A stretch of DNA of 64,000 nucleotides from Rhizobium sp. Root482 (GCF_001426565.1 NZ_LMFA01000012.1:310861-374860); one strand, 5' to 3'; positions 25,673 to 35,766 are shown, counted from the stretch's first letter. Translations and numbers: made by a program. The notes: generated by a model not told the origin, from the letters alone.

Positions 25673-27654
25673 TGCGCCGGCTCCAGAACCGGCTTCGGCT
25701 TCTTCGATCGCGTGGGCGCGCCGATGCGCAAGCGTCGGTCGCTGAGCGAAACAAGGCCGCCGGCCATCATGAACAGGGCCCCGCCCCAGATGCACAGGAT
25801 CATCGGCTTCCACCAGACCCGTACCACGATCCCGCCATCGGCCATGTCATCGCCAAGCGAAACATAAAGCTGGCTCAGCCCGAATGTCCTGATGCCCGCT
25901 TCCGTGGTGGGCATCCGCCTTGCGGTATAAATCCGCTTCGAGGATGTGATATCCCCCATCGCAACACCATCGCCACTGACGATGAAATGCCCGACTTCCT
26001 CGCTATAGTTCGCGCCATTGCCTTTGCGCAATCCCTCGAAGCGCAGGCTGTAGCCGCCGGCCTCCGCCGTCATTCCCGGCTTCATCTCGATGATATGCTC
26101 AGTCTCGAAGGCCGTGACCGCGACGATGCCGATCAGGGTGACGCCAAGCCCGATATGCGCAAGCGCCGTACCAAACACCGAGCGCGGCAGGCCCGACAGG
26201 CGCCGCCATGCAACGCCGGCTGCCACCTTGCCGAGCCCGGAGCGCAAGAAAAGCTCCATCATCGAACCGAGGATCATATAGGCGCCGAGCGCGATGCCGA
26301 GCGCAGCCAGGATCGGCCCGCCATTCTGCGCGTAGTAGACCACACAGCCGACGACGAGGCCGAAAGCGACGGCCGCAAACAGTCTTTGTGCGGCTCCCGG
26401 CAGATCGCCGCGCTTCCAGGCCAGAAGCGGGCCGAAGGGCACGGCCAGCAACAGCGGCAGCATCAGCAAACCGAAGGTCATGTTGAAGAAAGGGGCGCCG
26501 ACGGAAATCTTCGCGCCGGTCAGCGCCTCCAGCGCAAGCGGATAGAGCGTGCCGGTCAGCACCGTCGCTGCGGCCGTCGTCAGGATAAGATTGTTGAGAA
26601 CGAGCGCGCCTTCGCGCGAGATCGGCGCGAACAGCCCGCCCGCCTTCAGCCGCGCGGCGCGAAGGGCAAACAGCGACAGCGCGCCACCGATGAAGAGAAT
26701 GAGGATGATCAGGATGAAGACGCCACGCGTCGGATCGGTGGCGAAGGCGTGGACCGAGGTCAGCACGCCGGACCGCACCAGGAAGGTTCCTAGAAGCGAC
26801 ATCGAGAAGGTCATGATCGCGAGCAGCACGGTCCAGATCTTCAGCGCTTCCCGCTTTTCCATCACCAGTGCCGAATGCAACAGCGCCGTCCCGGCAAGCC
26901 AGGGAATGAAGGAGGCGTTCTCGACCGGATCCCAGAACCACCAGCCGCCCCAGCCGAGTTCGTAATAGGCCCAGTAGGAGCCCATGGCGATGCCGGCCGT
27001 CAGGCAGGTCCAGGCGGCAAGCGCCCATGGTCGCACCCAGCGCGCCCAGGCGGCGTCGATGCGCCCCTCGATCAGCGCCGCGATGGCGAAGGAGAAACAG
27101 ACGGAAAATCCGACATAACCGAGATAGAGCAGCGGCGGATGGATGGCGAGACCGATGTCCTGCAGTACCGGATTGAGATCCTTGCCCTCGCCCGGCGCAT
27201 TCAAGAGCCGGTTGAAGGGGTTGGAGGTCATCAGGATGAACAGGGCAAAGGCCGCGGTGATCATCGCCTGGATAGAAAGCACATTGGCCTTCAGCGTCTC
27301 CGGCAGATTGTTTCCGAACAGCGCGACCAGGGCCGAAAAGAAGGTGAGGATCAAAACCCAGAGCAGCATCGAGCCTTCATGATTGCCCCAGACGCCGGAA
27401 TATTTGTAGATCAGCGGAATCTGCGAATGCGAATTCTCCCAGACATTCTGGACGGAAAAATCCGAGGTCACATGCGCATAGGTCAAGGCGCAGAAGGACA
27501 AGGCGACCAGAAGGAATGTCGCCTTCGCCGCGATCGTACCGATTTCCATCAGCGCCCGGTCGCCGCGAAGCGCGCCGGCGAGCGGCAGTGCCGCCTGCAA
27601 AAGCGAGGTCGCAAGCGCCAGCACCAGTGCATAATGGCCAAGCTCGACGATCAT
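25669..27654 (-). CDS. cycK: Haem lyase subunit CcmF/CycK
   Basis: A 661-aa polytopic inner-membrane protein that, with CcmH and CcmI, ligates haem to apocytochrome c. The tryptophan-rich WWD haem-handling motif [12 protein letters not shown] is at residues 235-246. About fifteen hydrophobic segments and the conserved periplasmic histidines (for example in [11 protein letters not shown] and [11 protein letters not shown]) are present. The length is normal. It overlaps both neighbours by 4 bp, showing tight translational coupling within cycHJKL. Confidence 0.95.
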   Translation of the reverse strand: MIVELGHYALVLALATSLLQAALPLAGALRGDRALMEIGTIAAKATFLLVALSFCALTYAHVTSDFSVQNVWENSHSQIPLIYKYSGVWGNHEGSMLLWVLILTFFSALVALFGNNLPETLKANVLSIQAMITAAFALFILMTSNPFNRLLNAPGEGKDLNPVLQDIGLAIHPPLLYLGYVGFSVCFSFAIAALIEGRIDAAWARWVRPWALAAWTCLTAGIAMGSYWAYYELGWGGWWFWDPVENASFIPWLAGTALLHSALVMEKREALKIWTVLLAIMTFSMSLLGTFLVRSGVLTSVHAFATDPTRGVFILIILILFIGGALSLFALRAARLKAGGLFAPISREGALVLNNLILTTAAATVLTGTLYPLALEALTGAKISVGAPFFNMTFGLLMLPLLLAVPFGPLLAWKRGDLPGAAQRLFAAVAFGLVVGCVVYYAQNGGPILAALGIALGAYMILGSMMELFLRSGLGKVAAGVAWRRLSGLPRSVFGTALAHIGLGVTLIGIVAVTAFETEHIIEMKPGMTAEAGGYSLRFEGLRKGNGANYSEEVGHFIVSGDGVAMGDITSSKRIYTARRMPTTEAGIRTFGLSQLYVSLGDDMADGGIVVRVWWKPMILCIWGGALFMMAGGLVSLSDRRLRIGAPTRSKKPKPVLEPAQ

Positions 27655-28103
27655 CGGATGGTCTCCTTGCCGCCGAGCGAGACGCCCTGCTCCGCCAGCC
27701 GGTCCGCCACGTCCTTGGGCATATAGGTCTCATCGTGCTTGGCAAGAACCGTATCGGCGACGAAGACGGCACTTTGCGCATCGAAAGCACCTTCGGCGAC
27801 GACGCCCTGACCTTCGCGGAACAGGTCGGGCAAGATACCCGTATAGCGCACCGGCACGCGATCCAGCGTATCGGTGACACTGAAGGTGATGGTCCGTCCG
27901 TCGCCGCGCTTGACCGTTCCGGTCTCGACCAGCCCGCCCAGCCTGATGCGGGTTCCCGGCGCCAGGTCCGCCTTGGCGAGATCGCCGGGCACGTAGAAAT
28001 AGGCAACCGACTGGCTGAAGGCGAACATCACCAGAAGCACGGCCGCGATGAGAAAACTCACGCCGCCGCCAATGATTGCCAGACGCTTCTGTTTGCGGGT
28101 CAC
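27651..28103 (-). CDS. cycJ: Haem chaperone CcmE/CycJ
   Basis: A 150-aa periplasmic haem chaperone anchored by one N-terminal helix (about residues 8-30). It binds haem covalently through H123 in AKHDETYMP, the canonical HxxxY motif. The beta-barrel OB-fold core (about 45-120) contains [11 protein letters not shown]. It overlaps cycH upstream and cycK downstream by 4 bp each. The length matches the family. Confidence 0.95.
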   Translation of the reverse strand: MTRKQKRLAIIGGGVSFLIAAVLLVMFAFSQSVAYFYVPGDLAKADLAPGTRIRLGGLVETGTVKRGDGRTITFSVTDTLDRVPVRYTGILPDLFREGQGVVAEGAFDAQSAVFVADTVLAKHDETYMPKDVADRLAEQGVSLGGKETIR

Positions 28104-29245
28104 TTCACGTCTCCATCGGCTTCAAGCCCCAGTTCCCCGGCCAGCGCCAGCAGTTGCTGCCCTTCTTTCCCGCCGGCGGGGAAAGCGGCTAGGCTCTGTT
28201 TCACCGCGGCGGTCGCCATATCGGTGCGCCCCAGCACCGCATAGGAGCGGATGATGCGCATCCATCCTTCGAAATTCTTGGGATCCTGCTTCAGCTTTTC
28301 GGCGAGGCTGCCGACCATGCCCTCGATCATCGCGGTACGGTCGCCTGCACTCATCTCGCTTGCGGCGGCGATATCCTCGCCGCTCGGGTGTCCCGGCAGT
28401 GCCTGGCCAGCCCCCTGGGCCGTCTTGCCGCCGAGGCTTGCAATATGCTCGTTGACGAGCGGCAGCCAGGGCGCCCCGGCCGGAGACGTCCTGACGATTT
28501 CGCCGAATGCCGCAAGTGCCTCAGGCGTCTTGCCCTCCTGCTTCATGGCAAGGGCGAGATAGAAGCTGGCGCGGGGATCGTCCGGCTCGATCGTCAGCGA
28601 TTTCCTGAGCGCGGCCTGTGCCTCGTTCGTCACGATCCCGCCCGACAGCGCGATCAGGCTTTCAGCATAGCCGCCCAGGCGCGCCGGGGTCGCGCCGAGG
28701 AGCCGCGCGGCGTTCTCATAGGCCGCAGCTGCTTCCTCGAGCCGGCCGCCGCGATAGTAGATCGGAGCCAACACGTCCCAGCCGGCACCGTCTTGCGGAT
28801 TATCGACCAGATGACGTTCCGCCCGCGCGATCAGGATATTCATGTCGTCGCCGGGATTTGCCAGTCGTGCTGCCAGCGGTGCATCGGGCACATCGGGATG
28901 TCCCGTGCGCAGATAGAGGCCCAAGCCTATGGCGGGCAGGACGAGGATGATCGCAAGCTGCGCCAGCCGGTTGCTCCGTGACGCCGGCGCCACCGGTCCG
29001 GCCGCTTTTATCGCGTCCGTCGCCGCAAGCAGGCGGCGCGCCACTTCGGCGCGCGCAAGGGCCGCGTCCGCGCCGGAAATCACCCCGTTGGTCTCGTCGC
29101 GCTTCAATTCATCGAGCTGATCGCGATAGACCTCGGCATCATGGGATTGCGGAGCCACGCCGCCGGCTGGCGCGCGCAGCAGGGGAAGCAGCAGGACAGC
29201 GGCGACGGCCGCCGTGAGGGTGGCGACAAGAATCCAGAACAGCAT
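28100..29245 (-). CDS. cycH: Cytochrome c maturation protein CcmI/CycH
   Basis: A 381-aa protein that presents apocytochrome c to the haem lyase. Two N-terminal membrane helices (about 2-22 and 92-112) frame a cytoplasmic loop with [19 protein letters not shown], typical of CcmI. The periplasmic part (about 115-380) is made of TPR-like helices. It is the first gene of cycHJKL. Upstream is a 131-bp gap to the lipoprotein gene on the same strand. In R. leguminosarum, cycHJKL together with feuPQ is reported to be needed for high-affinity iron acquisition, and the same two clusters are neighbours here. Confidence 0.93.
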   Translation of the reverse strand: MLFWILVATLTAAVAAVLLLPLLRAPAGGVAPQSHDAEVYRDQLDELKRDETNGVISGADAALARAEVARRLLAATDAIKAAGPVAPASRSNRLAQLAIILVLPAIGLGLYLRTGHPDVPDAPLAARLANPGDDMNILIARAERHLVDNPQDGAGWDVLAPIYYRGGRLEEAAAAYENAARLLGATPARLGGYAESLIALSGGIVTNEAQAALRKSLTIEPDDPRASFYLALAMKQEGKTPEALAAFGEIVRTSPAGAPWLPLVNEHIASLGGKTAQGAGQALPGHPSGEDIAAASEMSAGDRTAMIEGMVGSLAEKLKQDPKNFEGWMRIIRSYAVLGRTDMATAAVKQSLAAFPAGGKEGQQLLALAGELGLEADGDVK

Positions 29246-29376
29246 GTGCGCTCAATTACTATGGGCGGCACGCCATTCCAATCGGAAAAGGGAAAATGAC
29301 GGAAAATTGAGGCATTTGGCCGCAATGCAGCGGATGGCAGGGGCCATGCCGGGATCGAGAGATGATCAGGCCGTGA

Positions 29377-29796
29377 TCAGGTCAGCGGCGTCCAGGTGCC
29401 GTTCGGGTTACGGCAGGCCGCGCCGCGCGCGACGCTCTCCTGGCCCTTGACCGTCACCGTATGGCTGTACTGGCGGCAATTCTGCGAACCGACCTGATAG
29501 GGAGCGGCCGCCACGACCGAGCCGGTAATGCCGGCCCCTTGCCACACCACCGGCTGGCCGCTGCGGGCTGCTTCCAGAGCGCGGTATTCCGCCTCCAGCG
29601 CCCGCTGGCGGTCGCCCTTGCTGATCGAAAGCCCGGGCGTGCGTCCGATGACGCCGCCGCCGAGAGCGGCAATGTAGGATGCCGAGTTGATCGTCTGGCC
29701 GCCCTTGCCGCCGTCGCGCGCCGTCGTGCCGCAACCGCTGAGTGCCAGCGAAAGGACGAGCAGCGGGGCGGCTATGTGGGGGATGGAAACCGGCAT
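29377..29796 (-). CDS. Outer-membrane lipoprotein, 17-kDa surface antigen type
   Basis: A 139-aa putative lipoprotein. Signal peptide with lipobox LALSGC (Cys about residue 20), then a short Gly-rich segment AALGGGVIGRTPG resembling the glycine zipper of 17-kDa surface antigens. The C-terminal domain CRQYSHTVTVKG...GAACRNPNGTW is typical of that family. The start at 29796 is chosen for AAGG upstream; in-frame starts at 29817 and 29859 have none. It lies between feuQ and cycH on the same strand. The role is structural or unknown. Confidence 0.75.
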   Translation of the reverse strand: MPVSIPHIAAPLLVLSLALSGCGTTARDGGKGGQTINSASYIAALGGGVIGRTPGLSISKGDRQRALEAEYRALEAARSGQPVVWQGAGITGSVVAAAPYQVGSQNCRQYSHTVTVKGQESVARGAACRNPNGTWTPLT

Positions 29797-29931
29797 GGAA
29801 CGGGCCTTGTTGGTCATAAGCGGGGCAGCTCTCGCAATGTTCGTTCTGTCGGCAACCATGGCGGCCTCATGCCTAGTCCATGGCTGGCTATCTTTTTACA
29901 CTCCCGACAGGGGCAGGCAATACCGCAGTGC

Positions 29932-29951
29932 AAAAAGCCGGGCCGGCCGGC
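29932..29951 (-). terminator. Probable intrinsic terminator of feuQ
   Basis: On the minus strand a GC-only stem (GCCGG with CCGGC) is followed directly by TTTTT, about 50 bp after the feuQ stop. It would separate feuNPQ transcription from the lipoprotein and cyc genes. Confidence 0.5.
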
Positions 29952-30002
29952 GATTTAGCCCGCGACCCTGTCAAAAAAGTCACGCTCGCCGAAGCGTTCC
30001 CA

Positions 30003-31397
30003 TCAAGAGACAGCCGGCAGCAGGATCATTGCCGTCAATCCGCCCCGCGCATTGCGCGACAGTTCGAGCAAGCCCTGATATTCGCCGGCGATCTCGCTGA
30101 CGATCGAAAGACCGAGCCCGGTGCCGGGCTTGCTTTCATCGAGCCGCCTGCCCCGCTTGACGGCAACGGCGATCTGCTCCGGCTCCAACCCCGGCCCGTC
30201 GTCGTCCACCTCGATCATGATCCAGTTGCGTCGCCCGGGATCCCTGCCCTGCATGCCCTCGGGGGCCACATGAGCGGTGACGTGAACCTCGTTTCTCGCA
30301 TAGCGGGCCGCATTGTCGAGGAGGTTGCCGATCGTCTCCTCGACATCCTGCTGTTCCATGGCGAGAACCAGGCCGGGCGGCGATACGGTCAGGAGGAAAG
30401 TCTTGTCCGGATGCAGCCGGCGCATCACCCGCACCAGCCGCTCGAGCACCGGCTCCACTTCGGCGCGCGCCAGCACCGATTCGCGCTGGGCGGCAATGCG
30501 GGCCCGGTTGAGATAGGATTGCACCTGCATCTGCATCGCATCGGCCTGCGCCTTGACCAGGTCACCATGCGGCGCTTCCAGAACCCGTGCCTCATTGATC
30601 AGGACGGCGATCGGCGTCTTCAGCGAATGGGCGAGGTTGCCGACCTGCATGCGCGCCCGCTCGATGATCCGGCGGTTGCTGTCGATCAACGCGTTGACCT
30701 CGCTCGCCAGCGGCTGGATTTCGCGGGGAAATTCGCCGTCCAGCCGTTCGCTTTCGCCGCCGCGGATCTTTTCCAGCGACCGCCGCGCCTGGTCGAGGGG
30801 CCTGAGACCAAACAGGATGGCCAGCGCATTCATGCCGAGCCCGCCAAAACCGAAGATCGCCAGTGCCAGGTAGAGGTTGCGGTTGAAGTCGTTGATATCG
30901 GCCTCCAGTACGTCGCGGTTACCCGCAACCCGGAAGCGGGCCGTGTGCCCCTGGATGTCGAGCACCACCTCCGTTTCGGCGACTTCCACCTCGTTGTTGA
31001 AGGAATCGACCGTCGTGTAGAAGCGCTCGTAGCGAATGTCGAAGGGAACTTCGTCAATGCTGACGATCGGCAGCTTGCCGGAGCCGAGAGAGGTCGAGAC
31101 CAGCGGCGGCGTATCGAATTCGCCGATCGGCTCGACGATCCAGTACCAGCCCGTCTGCGGCTGCGAGAACCGCAGGTCTCCCAGTTGCGGGCTTCCGGCC
31201 AGCACCGTCTCGTCATTGACGATAACGGAATTGATGACGTTGTAGAGCTGGGCGCGCAAAAGGTCCTGGAAGCCGCGCTCCGATCCCTGCCGATAGAGCG
31301 TCGAGATCACCACGCCGATCACCACCAGCGCCGCCACCGCCCAGATGGTGGAAACCAGAAGAACACGCGCCGTCAGCGATCGCGGGGCGAGTTTCAT
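30003..31397 (-). CDS. feuQ: Sensor histidine kinase FeuQ
   Basis: A 464-aa membrane kinase. Transmembrane helices at about 10-33 and 175-196 enclose a periplasmic domain of about 140 residues containing WYWIVEPIGEF. A HAMP-like linker follows. H257 in GNLAHSLKTPIAVL is the phosphoryl acceptor, and the HATPase has DDGPGLEP and GTGLGLSIV. Paired with the regulator upstream and located near cycHJKL, it matches FeuQ, which in S. meliloti governs cyclic-glucan export and osmoadaptation and is restrained by the small periplasmic protein FeuN. A FeuN-like gene is present upstream here. Confidence 0.85.
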   Translation of the reverse strand: MKLAPRSLTARVLLVSTIWAVAALVVIGVVISTLYRQGSERGFQDLLRAQLYNVINSVIVNDETVLAGSPQLGDLRFSQPQTGWYWIVEPIGEFDTPPLVSTSLGSGKLPIVSIDEVPFDIRYERFYTTVDSFNNEVEVAETEVVLDIQGHTARFRVAGNRDVLEADINDFNRNLYLALAIFGFGGLGMNALAILFGLRPLDQARRSLEKIRGGESERLDGEFPREIQPLASEVNALIDSNRRIIERARMQVGNLAHSLKTPIAVLINEARVLEAPHGDLVKAQADAMQMQVQSYLNRARIAAQRESVLARAEVEPVLERLVRVMRRLHPDKTFLLTVSPPGLVLAMEQQDVEETIGNLLDNAARYARNEVHVTAHVAPEGMQGRDPGRRNWIMIEVDDDGPGLEPEQIAVAVKRGRRLDESKPGTGLGLSIVSEIAGEYQGLLELSRNARGGLTAMILLPAVS

Positions 31398-31510
31398 CCG
31401 CGCACCCCGTCAGAGCGCGGATGACCGGCCGCCGCCCAGCCATGGGCCGGCCGCACCGGCATCGATCGCAACATTTGTCCCGTGCCGGCTTCGCCCATGC
31501 CCGTCCCCGT

Positions 31511-32197
31511 TCAGGATTTCGCGTCCTTGTCCGCCGTGCCCGGCGCCTGCATGCGATATCCGAGCCCGCGCACGGTTTCGATCAGGTCGTTGCCGATCTT
31601 CTTGCGCAGCCGTCCGACAAAAACCTCGATCGTATTGGAATCGCGGTCGAAGTCCTGGTCGTACATATGCTCGACCAGTTCGGTGCGCGACACGACCTGG
31701 CCCATATGGTGCATCAGGTAGGAAAGCAGCCGGAATTCGTGGGAGGTCAATTTGAGCGGCACGCCGTCGACCATGGCCTTCGACCCCTTGGTATCGAGCC
31801 TGACAGGCCCGCAGACGATCTCGGAACTGGCATGACCGGCGGCGCGGCGGATGAGCGCGCGAATGCGCGCCAGCACTTCCTCGACATGGAAAGGTTTCGT
31901 CACATAATCGTCGGCGCCGGCGTCGATACCCGCCACCTTGTCGCTCCAGCGATCGCGCGCGGTCAGAATCAGCACCGGCATCACCTTGCCCGCCCCGCGC
32001 CATTTTTCGAGCACGGTCACCCCATCGATCACCGGCAGACCGATGTCCAGGATCACCGCGTCATAAGGTTCGCCCTCGCCGAGATAATGGCCTTCCTCGC
32101 CGTCGAAAGCCTGGTCGACGACATAACCTGCTTCCTTCAGCGTGTCCGTGAGCTGGCGGTTGAGATTGACATCGTCTTCGACGACCAGAATGCGCAT
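31511..32197 (-). CDS. feuP: Response regulator FeuP (OmpR family)
   Basis: A 228-aa regulator: receiver domain with phosphoacceptor D51 (VILDIGLPVIDGV) and C-terminal winged helix (about 125-222). The start at 32197 follows AAGAAGGG; the longer frame lacks a ribosome site. It precedes feuQ by 113 bp on the same strand and follows the feuN-like gene by 127 bp. Known FeuP activates ndvA for cyclic beta-glucan export in S. meliloti. The assignment rests on pairing and neighbourhood as well as sequence. Confidence 0.85.
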   Translation of the reverse strand: MRILVVEDDVNLNRQLTDTLKEAGYVVDQAFDGEEGHYLGEGEPYDAVILDIGLPVIDGVTVLEKWRGAGKVMPVLILTARDRWSDKVAGIDAGADDYVTKPFHVEEVLARIRALIRRAAGHASSEIVCGPVRLDTKGSKAMVDGVPLKLTSHEFRLLSYLMHHMGQVVSRTELVEHMYDQDFDRDSNTIEVFVGRLRKKIGNDLIETVRGLGYRMQAPGTADKDAKS

Positions 32198-32324
32198 CGG
32201 CAACCCTTCTTCCTTCGGCAGGATCCGTCCAGCCGGACAGACCGTCACGCGTCCGCGTGAGACTCATTGCATAGCCTATTCGGCCCGCACAAAGAACAGT
32301 TTCGCTCGGAATGTTGGCGGGCCG

Positions 32325-32576
32325 TCACATCGGCACCCGCACCGTCACCTTCTTGGGGCGGCCGCCATTGCCGGGAATGAGCACGGTCACGACGCATTTG
32401 CCGTCGGCAGTCGGCTGCGCCGAAAGCAGTTCGCCCCCGGTCTTGGCCACCACCTGGGCGGCGGCGGCACCACAGTCACCGTCGATGTTGACAACCAGTG
32501 ATGGCACATCAATCACCGGCGGCGAGAATCCGGAGAGACCCGCTGCAAGCGTTGCTATGATCAAGGGTGAGGACAT
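32325..32576 (-). CDS. FeuN-like small periplasmic protein (PepSY-like)
   Basis: An 83-aa protein with a short hydrophobic N-terminus (about residues 3-18) and a compact C-terminal region (GGELLSAQPTADGKCVVTVL... KKVTVRV) that reads like half a PepSY fold, a fold used by periplasmic inhibitors of sensors and proteases. It sits directly before feuP, where a negative regulator of the kinase would be expected, and its size fits FeuN as I remember it. Two Cys (about residues 35 and 61) could form a disulfide. No in-frame start lies further upstream before a stop. The function is inferred. The start region is overlapped by the decayed phage adaptor frame. Confidence 0.6.
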   Translation of the reverse strand: MSSPLIIATLAAGLSGFSPPVIDVPSLVVNIDGDCGAAAAQVVAKTGGELLSAQPTADGKCVVTVLIPGNGGRPKKVTVRVPM

Positions 32577-33030
32577 AAACGCACTTTCGACGTGGGAGGC
32601 AATGTCGTTTTAATAGACGATACAGTCTGAATGGCAAATGAATGTCTTCCCGCGTCATGGCCGCCGCCGCCGCCAGTGGCCTGAACGGCAGGATCAGCCG
32701 CGCCGGGCGCGCCTGCCCGTCGAGCACGAAACCGCTCGCATCCACATCCTCAGGCGTTCCGTCCTCGGCATAGACCGTCACCGCCTCGATCGCCTGCACC
32801 GGTCCCTTGGAAATCAGGATCGCCCGCGAACATGGCCAGTCGTCGAGATAGAGCCTGAAACGGCGGGTCAGCAGCGCCAGCCCCGTCTCCCGCTCCAGGT
32901 ACTCGCGCACGCAGCGGATCAGGTCCGTCACCAGCGCGTCCTCGGCACTGTGGTCGATGCGCAGATGCGCCTTCGCCTCGGCAAGCGTCAGCGGCTCGCC
33001 GGTGGGCGGCGTCAGTTCGGTGATGGTCAT
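32509..33030 (-). pseudogene. Truncated phage/GTA head-tail adaptor (gp6/phiE125 gp8-like)
   Basis: Starting at an ATG with GGAG upstream (MTITELTPP), about 115 residues read as a normal head-tail connector, with EPLTLAEAKAHLRIDHSAED and YLERETGLALLTRRF. After LILPFRPL the family signature is lost. The frame runs through Ala-rich and unrelated sequence to a stop inside the feuN-like gene. The C-terminal third and all downstream tail genes of a GTA cluster are missing, so a deletion has probably joined the adaptor to the region before feuN. Homology ends near 32660. Confidence 0.7.
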
Positions 33031-33162
33031 GGAGATCTCCGTCGAATGGCTAGATATGGGCGGACGCGGAGGGAGGGAGCCCGCGTCCGCCCTCGTGCAG
33101 GCGGCAGGGAGAACCGCCGGCACGAACTCGACTCCCTTGAGAGAGGGCTGTCGGGGCCGTTT

Positions 33163-34419
33163 TCAAGATGCCGAAAATTTGATCAGCTTGATAGCCTCGA
33201 AATTTTGCACCCCGCCGCCCACCCGCTTGGTGGTGTAAAACAGCACATAGGGCTTGGCGGAATAGGGATCGCGCAGCACCCGCACCCCGGTTCGGTCGAC
33301 GACCAGATAGCCGGCGGCGAAATTTCCGAACGCGATCGCCATGCTGTTTGCGGCAATATCCGGCATGTCCTCGGCCTCGGCGATCGGAAAGCCCATCAGC
33401 GACGCCTGCTGCCCGGCAACCGCCGGCGGCCGCCAGAGATAATTGCCGTCGGCATCCTTGAACTTGCGGATCTCGGCCTGCGTCTTGCGGTTCATCACGA
33501 AGCTTGCCGCCTGCCGGTGCCCGGCCTTCAGCGCATAGATCGCGTCGATCAGCGTGTCGGAAGGCCCGCTCGCCTTGAAGGCGCCACTGGCACCCGTGGC
33601 GATATAGCCGATATTGCCCCAGCTCCAGGCGCTTTCAGCCACATTGGTGTAGCTCAAAAATCCCTTCGGCTTGTTGGTCCCGTCGCCGGAAACAAAGGCC
33701 GTGCCTTCCTGCTCGCCAAAGGCGATGTCCACTTCGGACGCGATCCAGTTCTCGATATCGACCGCCGCATCGTCAAGCAGTGCCGCCGTTGCCGCCGGCA
33801 TGGCATAGAGTTCCATGGTCGGGAAGGAAAGTTCGGCCAGCTGTGGCGTCGTCGTCTGCGGCCGCGCCGCCGTCTCCGCCACCCAGCCGGTCGCCATGCC
33901 CGAAAGCGCAAACGGCTTCTTCAGCACCGCACCGGAAACTTGGCGCACGCTCGCCATGGCCCGGATCGGCGAAACCACCGAAAGGCGCCGGCCGATCTCG
34001 CTGTCCGTCTCGTTCGGTACCAGATAGCCGCCATCGCTGGAGGAGCCGATCGAAAAGGCCTTGGCCTCCAGTTCGCGCAACGCCTGTTCGTCGCCCTTGC
34101 GGATATAGGCCTCGAAGGCGGCCTTGTGCTCCACCGTCTCCAGGCTCGCCTCGTCGCTTTTTCCCAGCGCCGGCCGCGCCTTCTTCAGCGCCATCTGGTC
34201 GATCAGCCGCTTCTGCTCGTCCATGGCGCGCGAGATGCGGTCCATCTTGTCGCGGGTCACCACGTCCGCCGTCAGCTTGCTCTCAAGCTCGCCCAGCCGC
34301 CGGTTATTGGTTTCCTTGAACGCCTCGAAGGCGCCCATGAAATCCTCGAAGGCGGCGGTCATCGTCTCCGGCACCGTCTTGATTTCGGGTGCCACGCTGT
34401 TCATGTCGGTCATCGGCAT
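33163..34419 (-). CDS. HK97-family major capsid protein (GTA type)
   Basis: A 418-aa capsid protein. The N-terminal part to about residue 115 (coiled, charged scaffold/delta domain) is followed by the HK97 fold: SSDGGYLVPNETDSEIGRR, the capsid core, and the C-terminal VLRDPYSAKPYVLFYTTKRV. Similarity is strongest to capsid proteins of Rhodobacter-type gene transfer agents (VSPIRAMASVRQVSGAVLKKP). The frame is intact. It follows the protease gene by 28 bp and precedes the decayed adaptor, the canonical GTA order. Confidence 0.93.
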   Translation of the reverse strand: MPMTDMNSVAPEIKTVPETMTAAFEDFMGAFEAFKETNNRRLGELESKLTADVVTRDKMDRISRAMDEQKRLIDQMALKKARPALGKSDEASLETVEHKAAFEAYIRKGDEQALRELEAKAFSIGSSSDGGYLVPNETDSEIGRRLSVVSPIRAMASVRQVSGAVLKKPFALSGMATGWVAETAARPQTTTPQLAELSFPTMELYAMPAATAALLDDAAVDIENWIASEVDIAFGEQEGTAFVSGDGTNKPKGFLSYTNVAESAWSWGNIGYIATGASGAFKASGPSDTLIDAIYALKAGHRQAASFVMNRKTQAEIRKFKDADGNYLWRPPAVAGQQASLMGFPIAEAEDMPDIAANSMAIAFGNFAAGYLVVDRTGVRVLRDPYSAKPYVLFYTTKRVGGGVQNFEAIKLIKFSAS

Positions 34420-34447
34420 GTCCTTGTTTTCAGGGTTTTCAGAGTTG

Positions 34448-35005
34448 TCAGAGCTTCATCATCCGGGCCGCCCGCCGCATGCTGCGCACGAGCTCCGTTT
34501 CCTTGTCGCGGAAGAACCGCGCATGCTTGACGTTCGAAACCCGCGCCGATGGCAGCATCGGAAAGGTGACGATCGAGATTTCCCACAGATCGGCCTCGAG
34601 GATCCGGCGCACGCCGGTCTTGCCGTCGGTCCTTGCCTTGACGGTCTGGAAACCGATCGACAGCCCGTCGAGCGCACCGGCCTTCATCAGCATGTGCACC
34701 TCCCGGGCGCGCGCCACGCCGGGCGAAAGCAGGCCCTCGACATAGAGCCCGCGCGCATCCTCGCGAATGGTCTTCCAGGCCCCCAGAGGCTCGCCCGGAT
34801 CATGCTGGAACAGCATGCGCACGCCGCCGGCACCGCGCCGCGCCAGCGATTGGGCAAAGGCGCCGGGCGCGATCGCATCCTTGCCGAGATCGACCTCGCC
34901 GAAGACGCTGGCATAGCCCGAAAACCGACCCTCCCCGGTCACGCCCGAAAGCGTCAGATTGGCAAACTTCTTCGTCCGCCAGACAGGCAAGCCGTCAGTC
35001 GTCAT
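34448..35005 (-). CDS. HK97-family prohead protease
   Basis: A 185-aa serine protease that cleaves the scaffold domain of the capsid protein during head maturation. Catalytic H68 (MLFQHDPGEPLG) and S116 (LDGLSIGFQ) are present. The start at 35005 follows GGAGC; the frame extends upstream only through the heptamer minisatellite, which would encode YRLPPTAYRLLPT-type repeats and is not likely translated. The capsid gene follows 28 bp later. Confidence 0.92.
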   Translation of the reverse strand: MTTDGLPVWRTKKFANLTLSGVTGEGRFSGYASVFGEVDLGKDAIAPGAFAQSLARRGAGGVRMLFQHDPGEPLGAWKTIREDARGLYVEGLLSPGVARAREVHMLMKAGALDGLSIGFQTVKARTDGKTGVRRILEADLWEISIVTFPMLPSARVSNVKHARFFRDKETELVRSMRRAARMMKL

Positions 35006-35027
35006 GGTGGTGCTCCAAATTGAGGGG

Positions 35028-35094
<67 letters not shown>

Positions 35095-35204
35095 AAGCAG
35101 GTAATGAGGATCGTTGCGGCAACAGCGGCAACAGCGGTCGATATCCACGAGCAGCTGGTCACGCGACAATTGCTCCGCCACGGACCCTTGCTACGGCCTA
35201 CTGC

Positions 35205-35537
35205 CTACTGCCTACTCACTCCGCTCTTCCCCCGCCCATACCGCTCCGCCACCCGCACCATCGCACCCAGCACCCACCAGGCCGAAAGGCTGGCGGCGGC
35301 GGAACCGGTCAGCATCACTTCGGCGCCGGAAAGGCTGCCGCCGATGCCGAGCCTCGCGACGATCCAGAGGCCTGCCGGCCCGCCGAAGATCAGCCCGCAA
35401 ATCAGGCCGGTGAAGAAGCGCGAACCCGCCTCCCGCCTGCCCCTGGGCAGCATGTAGACAAGCGATACGGCGGCACCCGCAGCCGAGCCGATGCCCTTGA
35501 CGGCCCAGAGGCCGGGGTCATTGCCAAAATCAGCCAT
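35205..35537 (-). CDS. Small membrane protein of the GTA cluster (DUF6107-like)
   Basis: A 110-aa protein with two or three hydrophobic segments (about 10-30, 41-64, 72-95) and a basic C-terminus (ERYGRGKSGVSRQ). AAGGG precedes the ATG. It stands where rhizobial GTA clusters keep a small membrane protein between portal and protease, and the sequence (GLICGLIFGGPAGLWIVARL) looks like DUF6107. Its 3' end overlaps the inverted heptamer block, which may have altered its last residues. The molecular role is unknown. Confidence 0.65.
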   Translation of the reverse strand: MADFGNDPGLWAVKGIGSAAGAAVSLVYMLPRGRREAGSRFFTGLICGLIFGGPAGLWIVARLGIGGSLSGAEVMLTGSAAASLSAWWVLGAMVRVAERYGRGKSGVSRQ

Positions 35538-35766
35538 TTGTTAAGCCCTTGATGCTATTGTGGGATTTGATAAAGCCTGGCGCACCCGCAGCCGTCTCGC
35601 GCAGGGTCAGGCAGCGCCTCACGCAAGGTCAGGCACCGGGATTCCTCGAATCTTTTGAATCGCTTGCAGGGCGGCGTTCAGAGATTGAATCGGTCAGTTG
35701 AAGTTTTCGGTCAATGCCGGGGCGACCACATCGGGATCGCGCGCCAACCCATTGAAAAGATGATGA

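Noticed and set aside
35601-35640. Direct repeat of GGTCAGGCA 22 bp apart downstream of DUF6107 start as an attachment site
   Set aside because: Only 9 bp, no partner at the other end of the island, and no integrase or tRNA in the window.
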